Counted from the first letter of the stretch, positions 25,388 through 33,370 are shown. The stretch: 64,000 nucleotides of DNA from an uncultured Bacilli bacterium (GCA_934162445.1 CAKPIT010000001.1:62001-126000), one strand, 5' to 3'. Program-made: numbers and translations. The notes: a model not told the origin generated them from the sequence alone.

Positions 25388-26821
25388 ATGCTTGTTGATA
25401 AAATTAAAAAATCCTTTGGAAATGCTACTGACTTAGTCATTAGAAACTTTACAATTGATAATGTTGATTTAACCCTAATTATGAGTGAAGTTTTAACAAG
25501 TTCTAATTATGTCAACGAATATATATTAAAACGTCTCGTGAGATTAAACTTTCAGCCTAACGATATAACATCAACTTTAAAAAATAATATTCCTACAAAT
25601 ACTTTTATCACTCTTAATACGCTAAAAGATATTTGTAATTATATTTGTATGGGCTTTGTTGTAATTATCTTTAATGAAAATGCTGTTGCTATCGAGGCTA
25701 AAAGTACTATTGATAGAGGTATTAATACTGTTGAAAATGAAAGTACTATCATGGGAAGTAAAGATGCTTTTAATGAAAACTTTAATACCAACTTAGCCTT
25801 AATCCGTAGAAGACTAAGAAGTAATGATCTTTTTGTCGATTCCCTTTTTATTGGTAAATCAAGTAATACCAAAACAGGTATTTTATATATGAATAATATT
25901 GTTTTAAAAGATAATGTCCATGATATAAAAACAAAATTAAAGAAAATAAATACCGACGGTATCATTGATAGTGGTTACTTAAAAACATATCTTGATACTA
26001 AAACCAGTCTTTTATTTCCAACTATTAACTCCACAGAACGTCCTGATAAAGTAGCAGAAGCCCTCTTAGAAGGAAAAATTGCTATTGTCGTTGATAATTC
26101 TCCTTTTGTCTTAATAACTCCTACCTTCTTCATTGATTACTTCCATAGTCCTGATGATTACTATGAAAAAACCATTAACACATCATTTATTAGAATTATT
26201 AGACTCTTAGCCTTTTTAATTGCCATATTTATCCCCGCACTTTATATTGCCCTAACTACTCATAATCAAGATATTCTTCCCCTTTCACTTTTCTTAAACT
26301 TTGCTAAACAACGACAAACTGTTCCCTTTAAAGCTTTAATTGAAGCTTTATTTATGAGTATCTCTTTTGAAATATTAAGAGAAAGTGATATTAGAAAACC
26401 CGCCAGTATGGGTAGTTCAGTATCTATATTAGGAGGTCTTATTTTAGGTGATGCCGCTGTTAGTGCTGGTATTATCTCCCCCATCATGATTATTGTTATC
26501 TCAATATCAGCCATCTCAGGCCTTGCCTTTCAAGAAATGGAAATGATCTCAGCCCTTCGTTGGTGGCGTTTCATCTTTATGTTTTTAGCCATGTTCTATG
26601 GTCTTTTTGGAATCTTTATTGGTTTCATTATCCTAACCTCATCCCTTGTTACCGCTACAAGCACCAATACTCCTTATATGGCCCCATTTTCCCCTTTCAT
26701 TAAAAGTGAACTAAAAGATAGTATCATTAAAAACGAAGCTAAAACAAATAGAAAACGAAATCCCCTATTAACTAAAAATATTATAAGAGAGGTAAAAAAT
26801 GAAAAAAATAATTATCACTAG
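25388..26821 (+). CDS. gerAA: Spore germination receptor A subunit (GerA family)
   Basis: A subunit of a nutrient germinant receptor in the spore inner membrane. A soluble N-terminal region (~260 residues) is followed by several membrane segments (from about residue 275) and a charged C-terminal tail. Family segments include FIRIIRLLAFLIAIFIPALYIALTTH, LPLSL, KPASMGSSVSILGGLILGDAAV and ALRWWRF. ATG 25388 is preferred over the GTG at 25379, which lies in the AGGTG ribosome-binding site. It overlaps the next gene by 23 bases. In spore formers these operons are sigma-G controlled, but no convincing sigma-G promoter is seen. Confidence 0.95.
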   Translation: MLVDKIKKSFGNATDLVIRNFTIDNVDLTLIMSEVLTSSNYVNEYILKRLVRLNFQPNDITSTLKNNIPTNTFITLNTLKDICNYICMGFVVIIFNENAVAIEAKSTIDRGINTVENESTIMGSKDAFNENFNTNLALIRRRLRSNDLFVDSLFIGKSSNTKTGILYMNNIVLKDNVHDIKTKLKKINTDGIIDSGYLKTYLDTKTSLLFPTINSTERPDKVAEALLEGKIAIVVDNSPFVLITPTFFIDYFHSPDDYYEKTINTSFIRIIRLLAFLIAIFIPALYIALTTHNQDILPLSLFLNFAKQRQTVPFKALIEALFMSISFEILRESDIRKPASMGSSVSILGGLILGDAAVSAGIISPIMIIVISISAISGLAFQEMEMISALRWWRFIFMFLAMFYGLFGIFIGFIILTSSLVTATSTNTPYMAPFSPFIKSELKDSIIKNEAKTNRKRNPLLTKNIIREVKNEKNNYH

Positions 26822-27758
26822 TATCATCATTCTATTATTAATGGGCTATACCCCCTATTATGAATTAAACGATATGAACGTCATTGACGTTATCGGTATC
26901 ACATATCAAAAAAGTCATTACACCATGTATATGAATATTGTTAATGAAAATAATAAAGTCTATAAAATAACTGGTAAAAGCCTTGGTGAACTCTTTGATA
27001 AAAGTGAAAATATCAATACTAAGAAAACATATTACCATCATTTAAATATCATTATTTTTGACAAAAATACTATTTCTCAACAAAAAACTATCCCCTTTTT
27101 AAAAAATAAATTAAAAAAATTAGATTATCTAACATTCACCAGTAACACAAAATTAACTACTCTATTTAAAAAATATCATAAGAGCCAAGACTATTATAAT
27201 TTTCTAAAAAAAGAAAAAAGTAATTTAGGCACCATCACTAATACCACTTTTAAAAAACTCTTAAGTGATACCCTAGACCCCATCAAAAGTTCCCATCTCC
27301 CTTTAATTAGTAGTAATAAAATCATAACTAGCAATGGATTATATATAATTGATAATAATTTAAGTATTAATAAAGAATTAGCCAGAACCAGTTACATTCT
27401 TAATAATCAAGTTAACAGTTATCAAGACTTAATTAACTATCAAAATAAATATTATCAATTAGAAATTTATAATCTAAAACCTACCATCACCTATCACAAA
27501 AAGCACTTAAAAATTACTCTTGAAGGAAACATTGATAGTAACGATACTAATAATTTAAAGCCTCTAACCAAAGTCATAAAAAAAGATTTAAAGAAAAACA
27601 TTAAAGATCTCATTAATTTAGAAACCACTAAAAATCTAAGTATTACTAATATTAATAATTATATTTATTTAAAAGATCGCCATCTAAAAAACTATAAAAC
27701 TTGCCACAAAGATATTAATATCATCTTAACTGTAAAGGAGAAAAATAATTATGACTAA
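26799..27758 (+). CDS. gerAC: Spore germination receptor C subunit (Ger(x)C), lipobox Cys absent
   Basis: C subunit of the germinant receptor, normally a lipoprotein on the outer face of the inner spore membrane. The N-terminal hydrophobic segment ends LLLMGYTPYYELNDMNVID, where the family has LxxGCWDxxE; the lipidated Cys is Tyr (TAT, one base from TGT). The remainder (319 residues) follows Ger(x)C layout, though Asn/Lys-rich and diverged. AGAGAGGTAAAAA precedes the ATG within the end of the A-subunit gene, and the end overlaps the B-subunit gene by 8 bases. Assigned by position and N-terminal pattern. Confidence 0.88.
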   Translation: MKKIIITSIIILLLMGYTPYYELNDMNVIDVIGITYQKSHYTMYMNIVNENNKVYKITGKSLGELFDKSENINTKKTYYHHLNIIIFDKNTISQQKTIPFLKNKLKKLDYLTFTSNTKLTTLFKKYHKSQDYYNFLKKEKSNLGTITNTTFKKLLSDTLDPIKSSHLPLISSNKIITSNGLYIIDNNLSINKELARTSYILNNQVNSYQDLINYQNKYYQLEIYNLKPTITYHKKHLKITLEGNIDSNDTNNLKPLTKVIKKDLKKNIKDLINLETTKNLSITNINNYIYLKDRHLKNYKTCHKDINIILTVKEKNNYD

Positions 27759-28647
27759 TCAAAAAATAGATTTATTTCAACTATTTACCCTCACCTTCTT
27801 TTTAACTATCACCACTTTTAGTATTACTATTCAAAATATTATTAAACAAAGTGGTAGTGATACCATCATCAGCATTACAATCGGTACTATTATCTCCCTT
27901 GGTATTTTTTATTTAATTTTATTATTGAGAAAAAATCTATCCCTAAAAAAATTAAAAAATTCTCTTTTTACCATCATTATTCTAAGTATTTCCTATCTTT
28001 ATCTACTACTTAAAACAACCACCTTCATTAAAGAAAACTTTCTTATAAATGGTAACTTTTATAGTATTATTATCTTACTTTTTATCACCAATCTTATCAC
28101 TTCTAAAAAAAGTTATAAAGAAATATCTAGTCTTTCCCTTCTTCTTTTCTTTATCTACATTCCCCTTTTTATTATTAATATTATTGGTAGCATCAAAACT
28201 CTAGATATTAACTATCTAACCCCCCCATTTATTAATAATCTAACTAATATCTTAATAGGAAGTCTTCTTTTTAGTATTGATATAACTCTTCCCCTATTAC
28301 TCCTTCTTTTTATCCCTTATCAAGAAATAAACCATAAAAAAAGACAAAATCATTACTTAATGACTGCCTTTCTATTAGGAATTTTATCAATTATTATTAG
28401 TTACTTAATATTATATTTCTCATCTTCCATAACTATTATTAAAAGTTACAATTACCCCTTTATGTTAGTAATAAATAGTCTTAAAGATACCCTAACTATT
28501 GGTAGATTTACCTATATCATTAGCTATTATCTTTTATTTTCCCTTTTAATAACTCTCTCGCTTATTCTAACAACAATTAAACACTTAATACAGAACAAGT
28601 ATATCCCAAAGTCTCTAAATTCGTCTTCTGAGTCTCTAAAGGATTAA
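27751..28647 (+). CDS. gerAB: Spore germination receptor B subunit (GerAB/YndE-type permease)
   Basis: B subunit of the receptor, an amino-acid-permease-like (APC fold) membrane protein that senses the germinant. About nine hydrophobic segments fill 298 residues; the usual length is about 360 with ten segments, so this copy is short at the C-terminus. AAAGGAGAAAAATAATT precedes the ATG. The 3' end overlaps the convergent gene at 28577 by 71 bases. The A-C-B gene order differs from the common A-B-C but occurs in other clades. Confidence 0.88.
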   Translation: MTNQKIDLFQLFTLTFFLTITTFSITIQNIIKQSGSDTIISITIGTIISLGIFYLILLLRKNLSLKKLKNSLFTIIILSISYLYLLLKTTTFIKENFLINGNFYSIIILLFITNLITSKKSYKEISSLSLLLFFIYIPLFIINIIGSIKTLDINYLTPPFINNLTNILIGSLLFSIDITLPLLLLLFIPYQEINHKKRQNHYLMTAFLLGILSIIISYLILYFSSSITIIKSYNYPFMLVINSLKDTLTIGRFTYIISYYLLFSLLITLSLILTTIKHLIQNKYIPKSLNSSSESLKD

Positions 28648-29077
28648 AATAACCATCTAAAGAAGTAACACTAGGATTTTGATCCTTTTTTTCTTTAGTA
28701 ACGACAAAAGTATATTTATTATCTGTAATATTTGAAGTCGCAAGATTACTTTCTTTTAAAGTATTCATCTCAATTACTAACGGGTTAGTAATATCATTAC
28801 TATTAAAGCCTACTGGTACTTGATAAATAAAAGTTATCTTACTAATTTCTCCATCTTGATAATTACTATTTATATAAAGATTATAAGTAAGATTAGCAAC
28901 CACTGCCTCCTTCTTACAATTTAAAGCTTCTATCTTATGACTATCAAGTTCACTTTTCTTAATCTTATTAGGTTCCTTTAATAAAGTTCTAAATAAAGGA
29001 GGCATAATAATTATAAAAAGTAAAATAGCAATAATAAAATAAACAAATATATTAGTAAATGAACTCTGTTTCTTCAT
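28577..29077 (-). CDS. Unknown membrane-anchored protein
   Basis: Not recognised. 166 residues; a single N-terminal membrane segment (about 10-32) and an extracytoplasmic domain with two cysteines (in LNCKKEA and near the end in YTCSVLSV). Beta-rich, Thr/Asn-rich composition. Its start overlaps the stop of the upstream membrane protein as TAATG, so the two are one operon. The last 71 bases overlap the convergent gerB gene, so one of the two C-termini may be younger. Confidence 0.65.
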   Translation of the reverse strand: MKKQSSFTNIFVYFIIAILLFIIIMPPLFRTLLKEPNKIKKSELDSHKIEALNCKKEAVVANLTYNLYINSNYQDGEISKITFIYQVPVGFNSNDITNPLVIEMNTLKESNLATSNITDNKYTFVVTKEKKDQNPSVTSLDGYFNPLETQKTNLETLGYTCSVLSV

Positions 29078-29469
29078 TATTTCATTTCCTCCTCAAGCTT
29101 TTCCTTTTTATTAATATTTCTAATAAATTTCTTAATATACAAATACATGAAAATAAAAGGAATTATTGGGAAAAGAGCGAAAGCATAGTAAAAAACAATG
29201 TTTTCACTAATCGCATTTAAATCTCGTAATGTTTTCATTAATGCCGCCGCAAAACCAACGGAAACTGATAATAAAATAGTTGAAAAAACAATTCCTAACA
29301 CGTCACCCCAATAATTTAAAACATAATTAGTCTTATTGCTATCTTTATTTTCTCTTTTTTTAATATAAATCCTACTAAAAATAAAGAATAATATTAAGAC
29401 AATCAATAGTGGAATCATTACATAAAATAATAATATCCGTAAATTTCTAATTGAATAAATTGTTTGCAT
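29077..29469 (-). CDS. Unknown three-segment membrane protein
   Basis: Not recognised. 130 residues with three hydrophobic segments (about 12-32, 55-77 and 88-110), a basic linker and a Lys/Glu-rich cytoplasmic tail ending EKLEEEMK. GTAGGTAGGTGTGAT precedes the ATG. It is co-transcribed with the anchored protein downstream from a good promoter. The pair may form a small complex (inference). Confidence 0.65.
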   Translation of the reverse strand: MQTIYSIRNLRILLFYVMIPLLIVLILFFIFSRIYIKKRENKDSNKTNYVLNYWGDVLGIVFSTILLSVSVGFAAALMKTLRDLNAISENIVFYYAFALFPIIPFIFMYLYIKKFIRNINKKEKLEEEMK

Positions 29470-29493
29470 ATCACACCTACCTACCTTAGTTTA

Positions 29494-29522
29494 ATGATAT
29501 CACAACTAAAGAATGGTTTCAA
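29494..29522 (-). promoter_or_regulatory. Promoter for the 29469 membrane-protein pair
   Basis: Minus strand: TTGAAA, 17-base spacer ending TGA, TATCAT (extended -10). It lies just inside the left direct repeat of the islet. Confidence 0.6.
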
Positions 29523-29528
29523 TATTAA

Positions 29529-29550
29529 TTCAAAAAAGTTTCATAAACAA
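29529..29550. repeat. 22-bp direct repeat, left copy
   Basis: Begins TTCAAAAAAG and ends CATAAACAA; identical over 22 bases to 30642-30663. This copy is non-coding but spells the same last codons and stop as the VTT-domain gene whose 3' end forms the right copy. Confidence 0.75.
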
Positions 29551-29564
29551 TAACTCTTTTCTAT

Positions 29565-29604
29565 AAAAAACAAAAATAGAAGTTCAAAATATTTTGAACT
29601 TCTA
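29565..29604 (-). terminator. Terminator after the ART-like gene
   Basis: Perfect 28-base palindrome (29577-29604, arms TAGAAGTTCAAAAT) followed on the minus strand by TTTTTGTTTTTT. The strongest inverted repeat noticed in the window. Confidence 0.8.
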
Positions 29605-29624
29605 AAATTAATATTTGCATTTAA

Positions 29625-30197
29625 TTAAGCAAAAATATCTTTATCCAGATTTATTATTTTTAACATTTTTTCTTCAAATTCTGGATAAAGTTCATAAAAT
29701 TTATCAATATTAATACCATTTTTGTACCATTTTGCTACTTTTGGAATTAAATCACTATTATCCAAAGGAATATTACTAGGACGATTTGGATATAAATATA
29801 ATTTTATTAATTTTTGTTCATTTAATTTCAATAATTCAGTATATATATTTTCTATATAATAAGATTCAATTACTTCTTCATCTTTATTACTAACTACTTC
29901 AGCACTCCAGTTGGTTTTACCACTTTCAAAGTTTTTAGCATCTAGTTTATATATATAACCAGAAAAATTAAATATTTCTTTGAACATTCCCGGCTTTCGT
30001 TCAACTAAAATGACATCACTTGATATACCATTTCCAGATAAATAATAATAATAATCGCTATGCATTGGAGATAAAAAAATAGTTGCTATAGCTTTAGATG
30101 GTGTAGCATATACCCATTTTTTCTTATGTGTACTCATGTGTGGTTTAATAACACACAAATGTGGCATATGACTCCCATGATAAACCCATTTTTTCAT
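29625..30197 (-). CDS. ADP-ribosyltransferase-like (ART-fold) protein, tentative
   Basis: Not firmly recognised. The N-terminus MKKWVYHGSHMP, followed ~25 residues later by WVYATPSKAIATIF, resembles the His and Tyr blocks of ART-fold proteins (Y-H-G-S/T, then h-Y-A-T-x-x-x-x-A); a possible acidic third residue lies in YYIENIYTEL. About 190 residues, no signal or membrane segment. ATG 30197 is preferred since AGGAGATGA ends 8 bases before it; an ATG at 30209 overlaps that site. Last gene of the islet. If ART-like, it could be a toxin, an RNA 2'-phosphotransferase relative or a defence effector; none is shown. Confidence 0.5.
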   Translation of the reverse strand: MKKWVYHGSHMPHLCVIKPHMSTHKKKWVYATPSKAIATIFLSPMHSDYYYYLSGNGISSDVILVERKPGMFKEIFNFSGYIYKLDAKNFESGKTNWSAEVVSNKDEEVIESYYIENIYTELLKLNEQKLIKLYLYPNRPSNIPLDNSDLIPKVAKWYKNGINIDKFYELYPEFEEKMLKIINLDKDIFA

Positions 30198-30205
30198 AAA
30201 TAATT

Positions 30206-30367
30206 TCATCTCCTTAGTATTAGTTTTTTTGATAATAAAGTCAAATATTTTTTTAATTTTTTCATTTCTAATATACTTGAGTCATCCCCATACTTTTCCG
30301 CAAAACAATACTTACATCGCATATTGCATTTGTTAGTTGGTTTAATTAAAGTATTAATATATTTCAT
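30206..30367 (-). pseudogene. Truncated radical SAM protein (N-terminal 53 residues)
   Basis: Short frame starting MKYINTLIKPTNKCNMRCKYCF, with the CxxxCxxC motif that binds the 4Fe-4S cluster of radical SAM enzymes, in the context typical of SPASM-type maturases (IKPT-x-x-CN-x-RCKYC). It ends at a TGA after 53 residues, whereas complete enzymes have 300-450, so it cannot form the barrel. It overlaps the end of the Cys-rich gene upstream, and its stop lies in the ribosome-binding site of the ART-like gene. Most likely a deletion remnant; a functional small Fe-S peptide is the less likely alternative. Confidence 0.65.
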
Positions 30368-30569
30368 TTTTAACGTTACGTTTTTTGATCATAGTCCTTA
30401 CTGGTGTATTATCGTGTTGATCACAATGATAATCTGGATGTCCGCCACTATCATCATGTATACAATTTTTACAATTATTTGGTCCAGATTGAATTAAATA
30501 TTCTTCGTATAACCCTTTCATAGCAATTTTTAAGTTTTTTAAAACAATAATTTCTTTATTACTCTTCAT
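30354..30569 (-). CDS. Small Cys/His-rich protein
   Basis: Not recognised. 71 residues; the middle carries CKNCIHDDSGGHPDYHCDQHD, a CxxC followed by closely spaced His and Cys that could bind zinc. The flanks are Lys-rich, and the C-terminus is basic (MIKKRNVKNEIY). AAAGGAGAGTTGAA precedes the ATG. It leads the three-gene islet; directly after it comes a radical SAM stub, so a ribosomally made peptide substrate for a lost maturase is possible, as is an antitoxin-like regulator of the ART-like protein. Both are guesses. Confidence 0.6.
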   Translation of the reverse strand: MKSNKEIIVLKNLKIAMKGLYEEYLIQSGPNNCKNCIHDDSGGHPDYHCDQHDNTPVRTMIKKRNVKNEIY

Positions 30570-30641
30570 TTCAACTCTCCTTTATTAAAGGATAACACTT
30601 TAAAAAAAAATACAATATATTGCCCATTTTATAGCATTACG

Positions 30642-30663
30642 TTCAAAAAAGTTTCATAAACAA
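30642..30663. repeat. 22-bp direct repeat, right copy (3' end of the VTT gene)
   Basis: Identical to 29529-29550. Contains the last codons and TGA stop of the VTT-domain gene on the minus strand. Confidence 0.75.
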
Positions 30664-31212
30664 GCTATAAAATATTAAGGTAAGTGGTTTCCCTACTATA
30701 ATATAAAAAACAAATCGAGAAAATTTAATATTACTAATACCCGCAATATAGCAAAGTAAATCATCTGGTGCCCCCGGTAATAAAATTCCAAGAAAGAAAA
30801 GTCTTTCAAACCTATTAGTTTTAATATATTTTAAATATTTATTAACCGTTTCTTTTTTAAATAATTTTTTTACAATTGGTAGTCCAAAATTATAACTTAA
30901 TAAATAAGCCATAACACTACCAATAACAAGCCCTAAATAATTATAAATAAAACCAAAGATAGGGCCAAAAGCAAGTACTCCAGCTAAACAAGAAGCACCC
31001 CCCGGTATCACTGGAAATACTACTTGTACAATCTGTAAAAAAAGAAAAATTATTGGTCCAATTACCCCATAAGATTTAATTTTTGTAACTAAAATATCAG
31101 GACTCGTTAAAAGATCAATTTTTATAGCATAAACAATAAACAAAACTAAAAGTAAAGTAAATACACCTGTTGTAATTGTCATTAATCTTTTTAAAGTAGT
31201 ATCATTTTTCAA
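30643..31212 (-). CDS. VTT-domain (TVP38/TMEM64, DedA-like) membrane protein
   Basis: Polytopic membrane protein of the VTT/TMEM64 family (189 residues). Family blocks: VVFPVIPGGASCLAGVLAFGPIFGF, YLLSYNFG and LFFLGILLPGAPDDLLCYIAGIS, the F/G-x-x-P-G-x-P-x-D-x-x-x-Y signature. DedA/VTT proteins are linked to lipid carrier transport and membrane homeostasis (family knowledge). Translation starts at TTG after GGTGATAAT. Its last codons are one copy of the islet direct repeat. It lies 15 bases after the MYG1 gene, so both are probably one transcript. Confidence 0.88.
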   Translation of the reverse strand: MKNDTTLKRLMTITTGVFTLLLVLFIVYAIKIDLLTSPDILVTKIKSYGVIGPIIFLFLQIVQVVFPVIPGGASCLAGVLAFGPIFGFIYNYLGLVIGSVMAYLLSYNFGLPIVKKLFKKETVNKYLKYIKTNRFERLFFLGILLPGAPDDLLCYIAGISNIKFSRFVFYIIVGKPLTLIFYSLFMKLF

Positions 31213-31227
31213 ATATTATCACCATCC

Positions 31228-32130
31228 TTAAGAAGTCTCATTTAACAAGATTGTCTTCTTTGCAATTTCTAAAGCACTATCAAGAGTCTTCGTACTAAAT
31301 AAAAACCTATTAACATGACAAAAAATAGCATCATCAACACCCGTTATTTTTACTAACTCCTCTTTATTTAAGCCTCCCCAATTTTTCGGAAAATAAACCC
31401 TACTTGTTTTATCAGTCGCACTCTTTTGTACCGTTTTAACAGCATAGCCTCCTCTATTAGATGGAAAAATAACCAATTTAATATTATTAGATGTATTTAA
31501 AATTGCTTCTTCATATGGCACATACTTATCTAAAACTAAAATCTCTTCTTTATTATCTTTTAATAAATTACTAACCAAAATATTAGCCTCTACTTTTCCA
31601 ATTACATATTTAAATTCCTCTACAAGAATCATTTTAGCAACCGTAACCGCCTTTAAAAACTGCTCATCACTATCAACATTTTCTAAATAACTAGGATTAA
31701 AAAGTTTAATAATATCACTGATCATCTTTACTTTAAAACTAGCATTCACTAAAGGAAAAATACCATTATCAACTGCATCGATTTCTAGTACAAAATCTTT
31801 TATAAAATAATCATAAACCTCTTTGCTATTTTTAACCTTCATCATTTCTAAATATCTAGGACCATACTCTTCAAATAAAAGTCCAAAAGACGAATATTTA
31901 ATACCATTACTTCTAACTCTCGCCTCTTTTTGATGATGATCAAACTTTCCCCCTAAAATATCATAAACAATTAAATTATCAACCTCACTCGGTGTATCTA
32001 CGACTCTTTTAACCTTAAAATCCCCAAAATAAAGATCCAAAAAAGCTGTTGCAAACACTTCGTCTGCATGCATCGTTCCCCCGTGTGTAATTCCATCTAC
32101 TTTTGTTATATCTTTTAAAACTTTAACCAT
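31228..32130 (-). CDS. MYG1 family protein (UPF0160, DHH-like nuclease)
   Basis: Member of the MYG1 family, whose eukaryotic member is a 3'-5' RNA exonuclease; bacterial copies are poorly studied. THGGTMHADEVFATAFL (about 15-31) and DHHQKEARVRSNGIKYSSFGLLFEEYG (about 71-97) carry the DHH-like metal-binding residues. Length 300 is normal. GAGTAGGTGAATAGTT precedes the ATG. Downstream is the VTT gene, upstream a GT2; no functional link is evident. Confidence 0.9.
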   Translation of the reverse strand: MVKVLKDITKVDGITHGGTMHADEVFATAFLDLYFGDFKVKRVVDTPSEVDNLIVYDILGGKFDHHQKEARVRSNGIKYSSFGLLFEEYGPRYLEMMKVKNSKEVYDYFIKDFVLEIDAVDNGIFPLVNASFKVKMISDIIKLFNPSYLENVDSDEQFLKAVTVAKMILVEEFKYVIGKVEANILVSNLLKDNKEEILVLDKYVPYEEAILNTSNNIKLVIFPSNRGGYAVKTVQKSATDKTSRVYFPKNWGGLNKEELVKITGVDDAIFCHVNRFLFSTKTLDSALEIAKKTILLNETS

Positions 32131-32140
32131 AACTATTCAC

Positions 32141-33370
32141 CTACTCCATCTTACTATTATGAACTATTCTCTCCCATGATAAATTTTTATTTTTAATTGC
32201 TAAATACAAACACTTAACATAACTAATTAAAAAGAACGGATTATAAAACAGCACTTTAATTTTTATCTTTCTATTTAACTTTAAACTATTCTTTTCTTTA
32301 ATTAATAACAATAATGTAAAAAGAACTAACCCAATATATATAAATAAAATTATTAATAAAAGTTGCCATACCAAAGGAAAAACCAGAAAAGAAACTATTA
32401 AATTAGTAATTATTCTATATATTAAATTTAAAGTATAAAGAAGAACACTAATAACCAAAAGAATATAAGGCATTACCCCTACTAAAGTCGTATAACAAGA
32501 AGCATAATTATCACCTTTACTTTTAGTAGCTACAAATAATTTTTCATAATATTTAGCCCGCGCTTCAAAATAACCTTTAACCCATCTTGTCCTTTGCATC
32601 ACGCTAACTTTATAGTTAACAGGTTGTTCATCAAAATATTTAGCCTTCTTATTATAAACTGAACTTAAATTATTAATAACTGCATAAAGACTAAATTCAT
32701 AATCTTCCGTAAGACTATTAAAAGGATATCCTCCCAATTTTTCTAAAATATCTCCAGCAATATAAAAACCCGTTCCACTAACCGTAAGACTCAAGTTATG
32801 TTTTCCTTTATAATCATTACCAAGCGTATTAATCATTGAAAATGTTAATGATGATGCCGCCGCACAAACACTACTATTTCCATTTTTAGTATTTCGATAC
32901 CCTATTCCAATATCATACCCTTTTTGATAACTCTTTGTCATTTCCTTAATAAAGTTTTTATCAATAACATTATCAGCATCAAAAATAAAATAAGCATCAT
33001 AATGTTTATTAGCCAAAAGAATCTCTTTAATAGCATCATCAAGCGCATATCCTTTTCGTCTTTTAGTTAAATCCTTCCGGTAAACTATATTCATACCGCG
33101 CTTCTTAGCAATCGAAACGGTCTTATCTTTATCTGATTCCACAATAATATATATGTCAGCATTATCAACTTTAACAGTCTGACCCTCTAAACTATCAAGT
33201 AATCCCTCAATAACAAGCGATTCATCCCGCGCTGGAATCAAAACCGCAAACTTAAATGGACCCTTTCGTCTTTTAAGTTTTAACTTGCATCCTTTTAAAG
33301 TCACTAAATACTCCTTAAACAATAAATAAATAGCAATAACCACCAGCACTTCACAAATTAAATTAATCAT
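32141..33370 (-). CDS. Membrane glycosyltransferase, GT2 (cellulose-synthase-like)
   Basis: Processive-type GT2 enzyme at the cytoplasmic face. One N-terminal membrane segment, the GT-A domain with FAVLIPARDES (about 40-50), FIFDADN (DxD, about 133), a TED-like LTEDYEFSL and the Q-R-T-R-W motif (about 257), then C-terminal membrane segments. 409 residues. The start overlaps the end of the CmpB-like gene by 8 bases. It may make an extracellular polymer or glycolipid; the product is unknown. Confidence 0.88.
   Translation of the reverse strand: MINLICEVLVVIAIYLLFKEYLVTLKGCKLKLKRRKGPFKFAVLIPARDESLVIEGLLDSLEGQTVKVDNADIYIIVESDKDKTVSIAKKRGMNIVYRKDLTKRRKGYALDDAIKEILLANKHYDAYFIFDADNVIDKNFIKEMTKSYQKGYDIGIGYRNTKNGNSSVCAAASSLTFSMINTLGNDYKGKHNLSLTVSGTGFYIAGDILEKLGGYPFNSLTEDYEFSLYAVINNLSSVYNKKAKYFDEQPVNYKVSVMQRTRWVKGYFEARAKYYEKLFVATKSKGDNYASCYTTLVGVMPYILLVISVLLYTLNLIYRIITNLIVSFLVFPLVWQLLLIILFIYIGLVLFTLLLLIKEKNSLKLNRKIKIKVLFYNPFFLISYVKCLYLAIKNKNLSWERIVHNSKME

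Larger units (their letters stand above)
29529..30663. mobile_element. Candidate 1.1-kb islet bounded by 22-bp direct repeats
   Basis: A unit of 1113 bases (repeat to repeat) holds a Cys-rich small protein, a radical SAM stub and an ART-like protein with a strong terminator, all on the minus strand. The right repeat is the last codons and TGA of the neighbouring VTT-domain gene and the left repeat duplicates that gene end, the pattern left when an element integrates into the 3' end of a gene while preserving it. No integrase or transposase is inside, so it would be a trans-mobilised or remnant element. Simple RecA duplication is an alternative. Confidence 0.45.

Noticed and set aside
30206..30209. 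ATGA overlap suggesting translational coupling between the radical SAM stub and the ART-like gene
   Set aside because: The ATG at that point is within the AGGAGATGA ribosome-binding site; the better start is 12 bases downstream.
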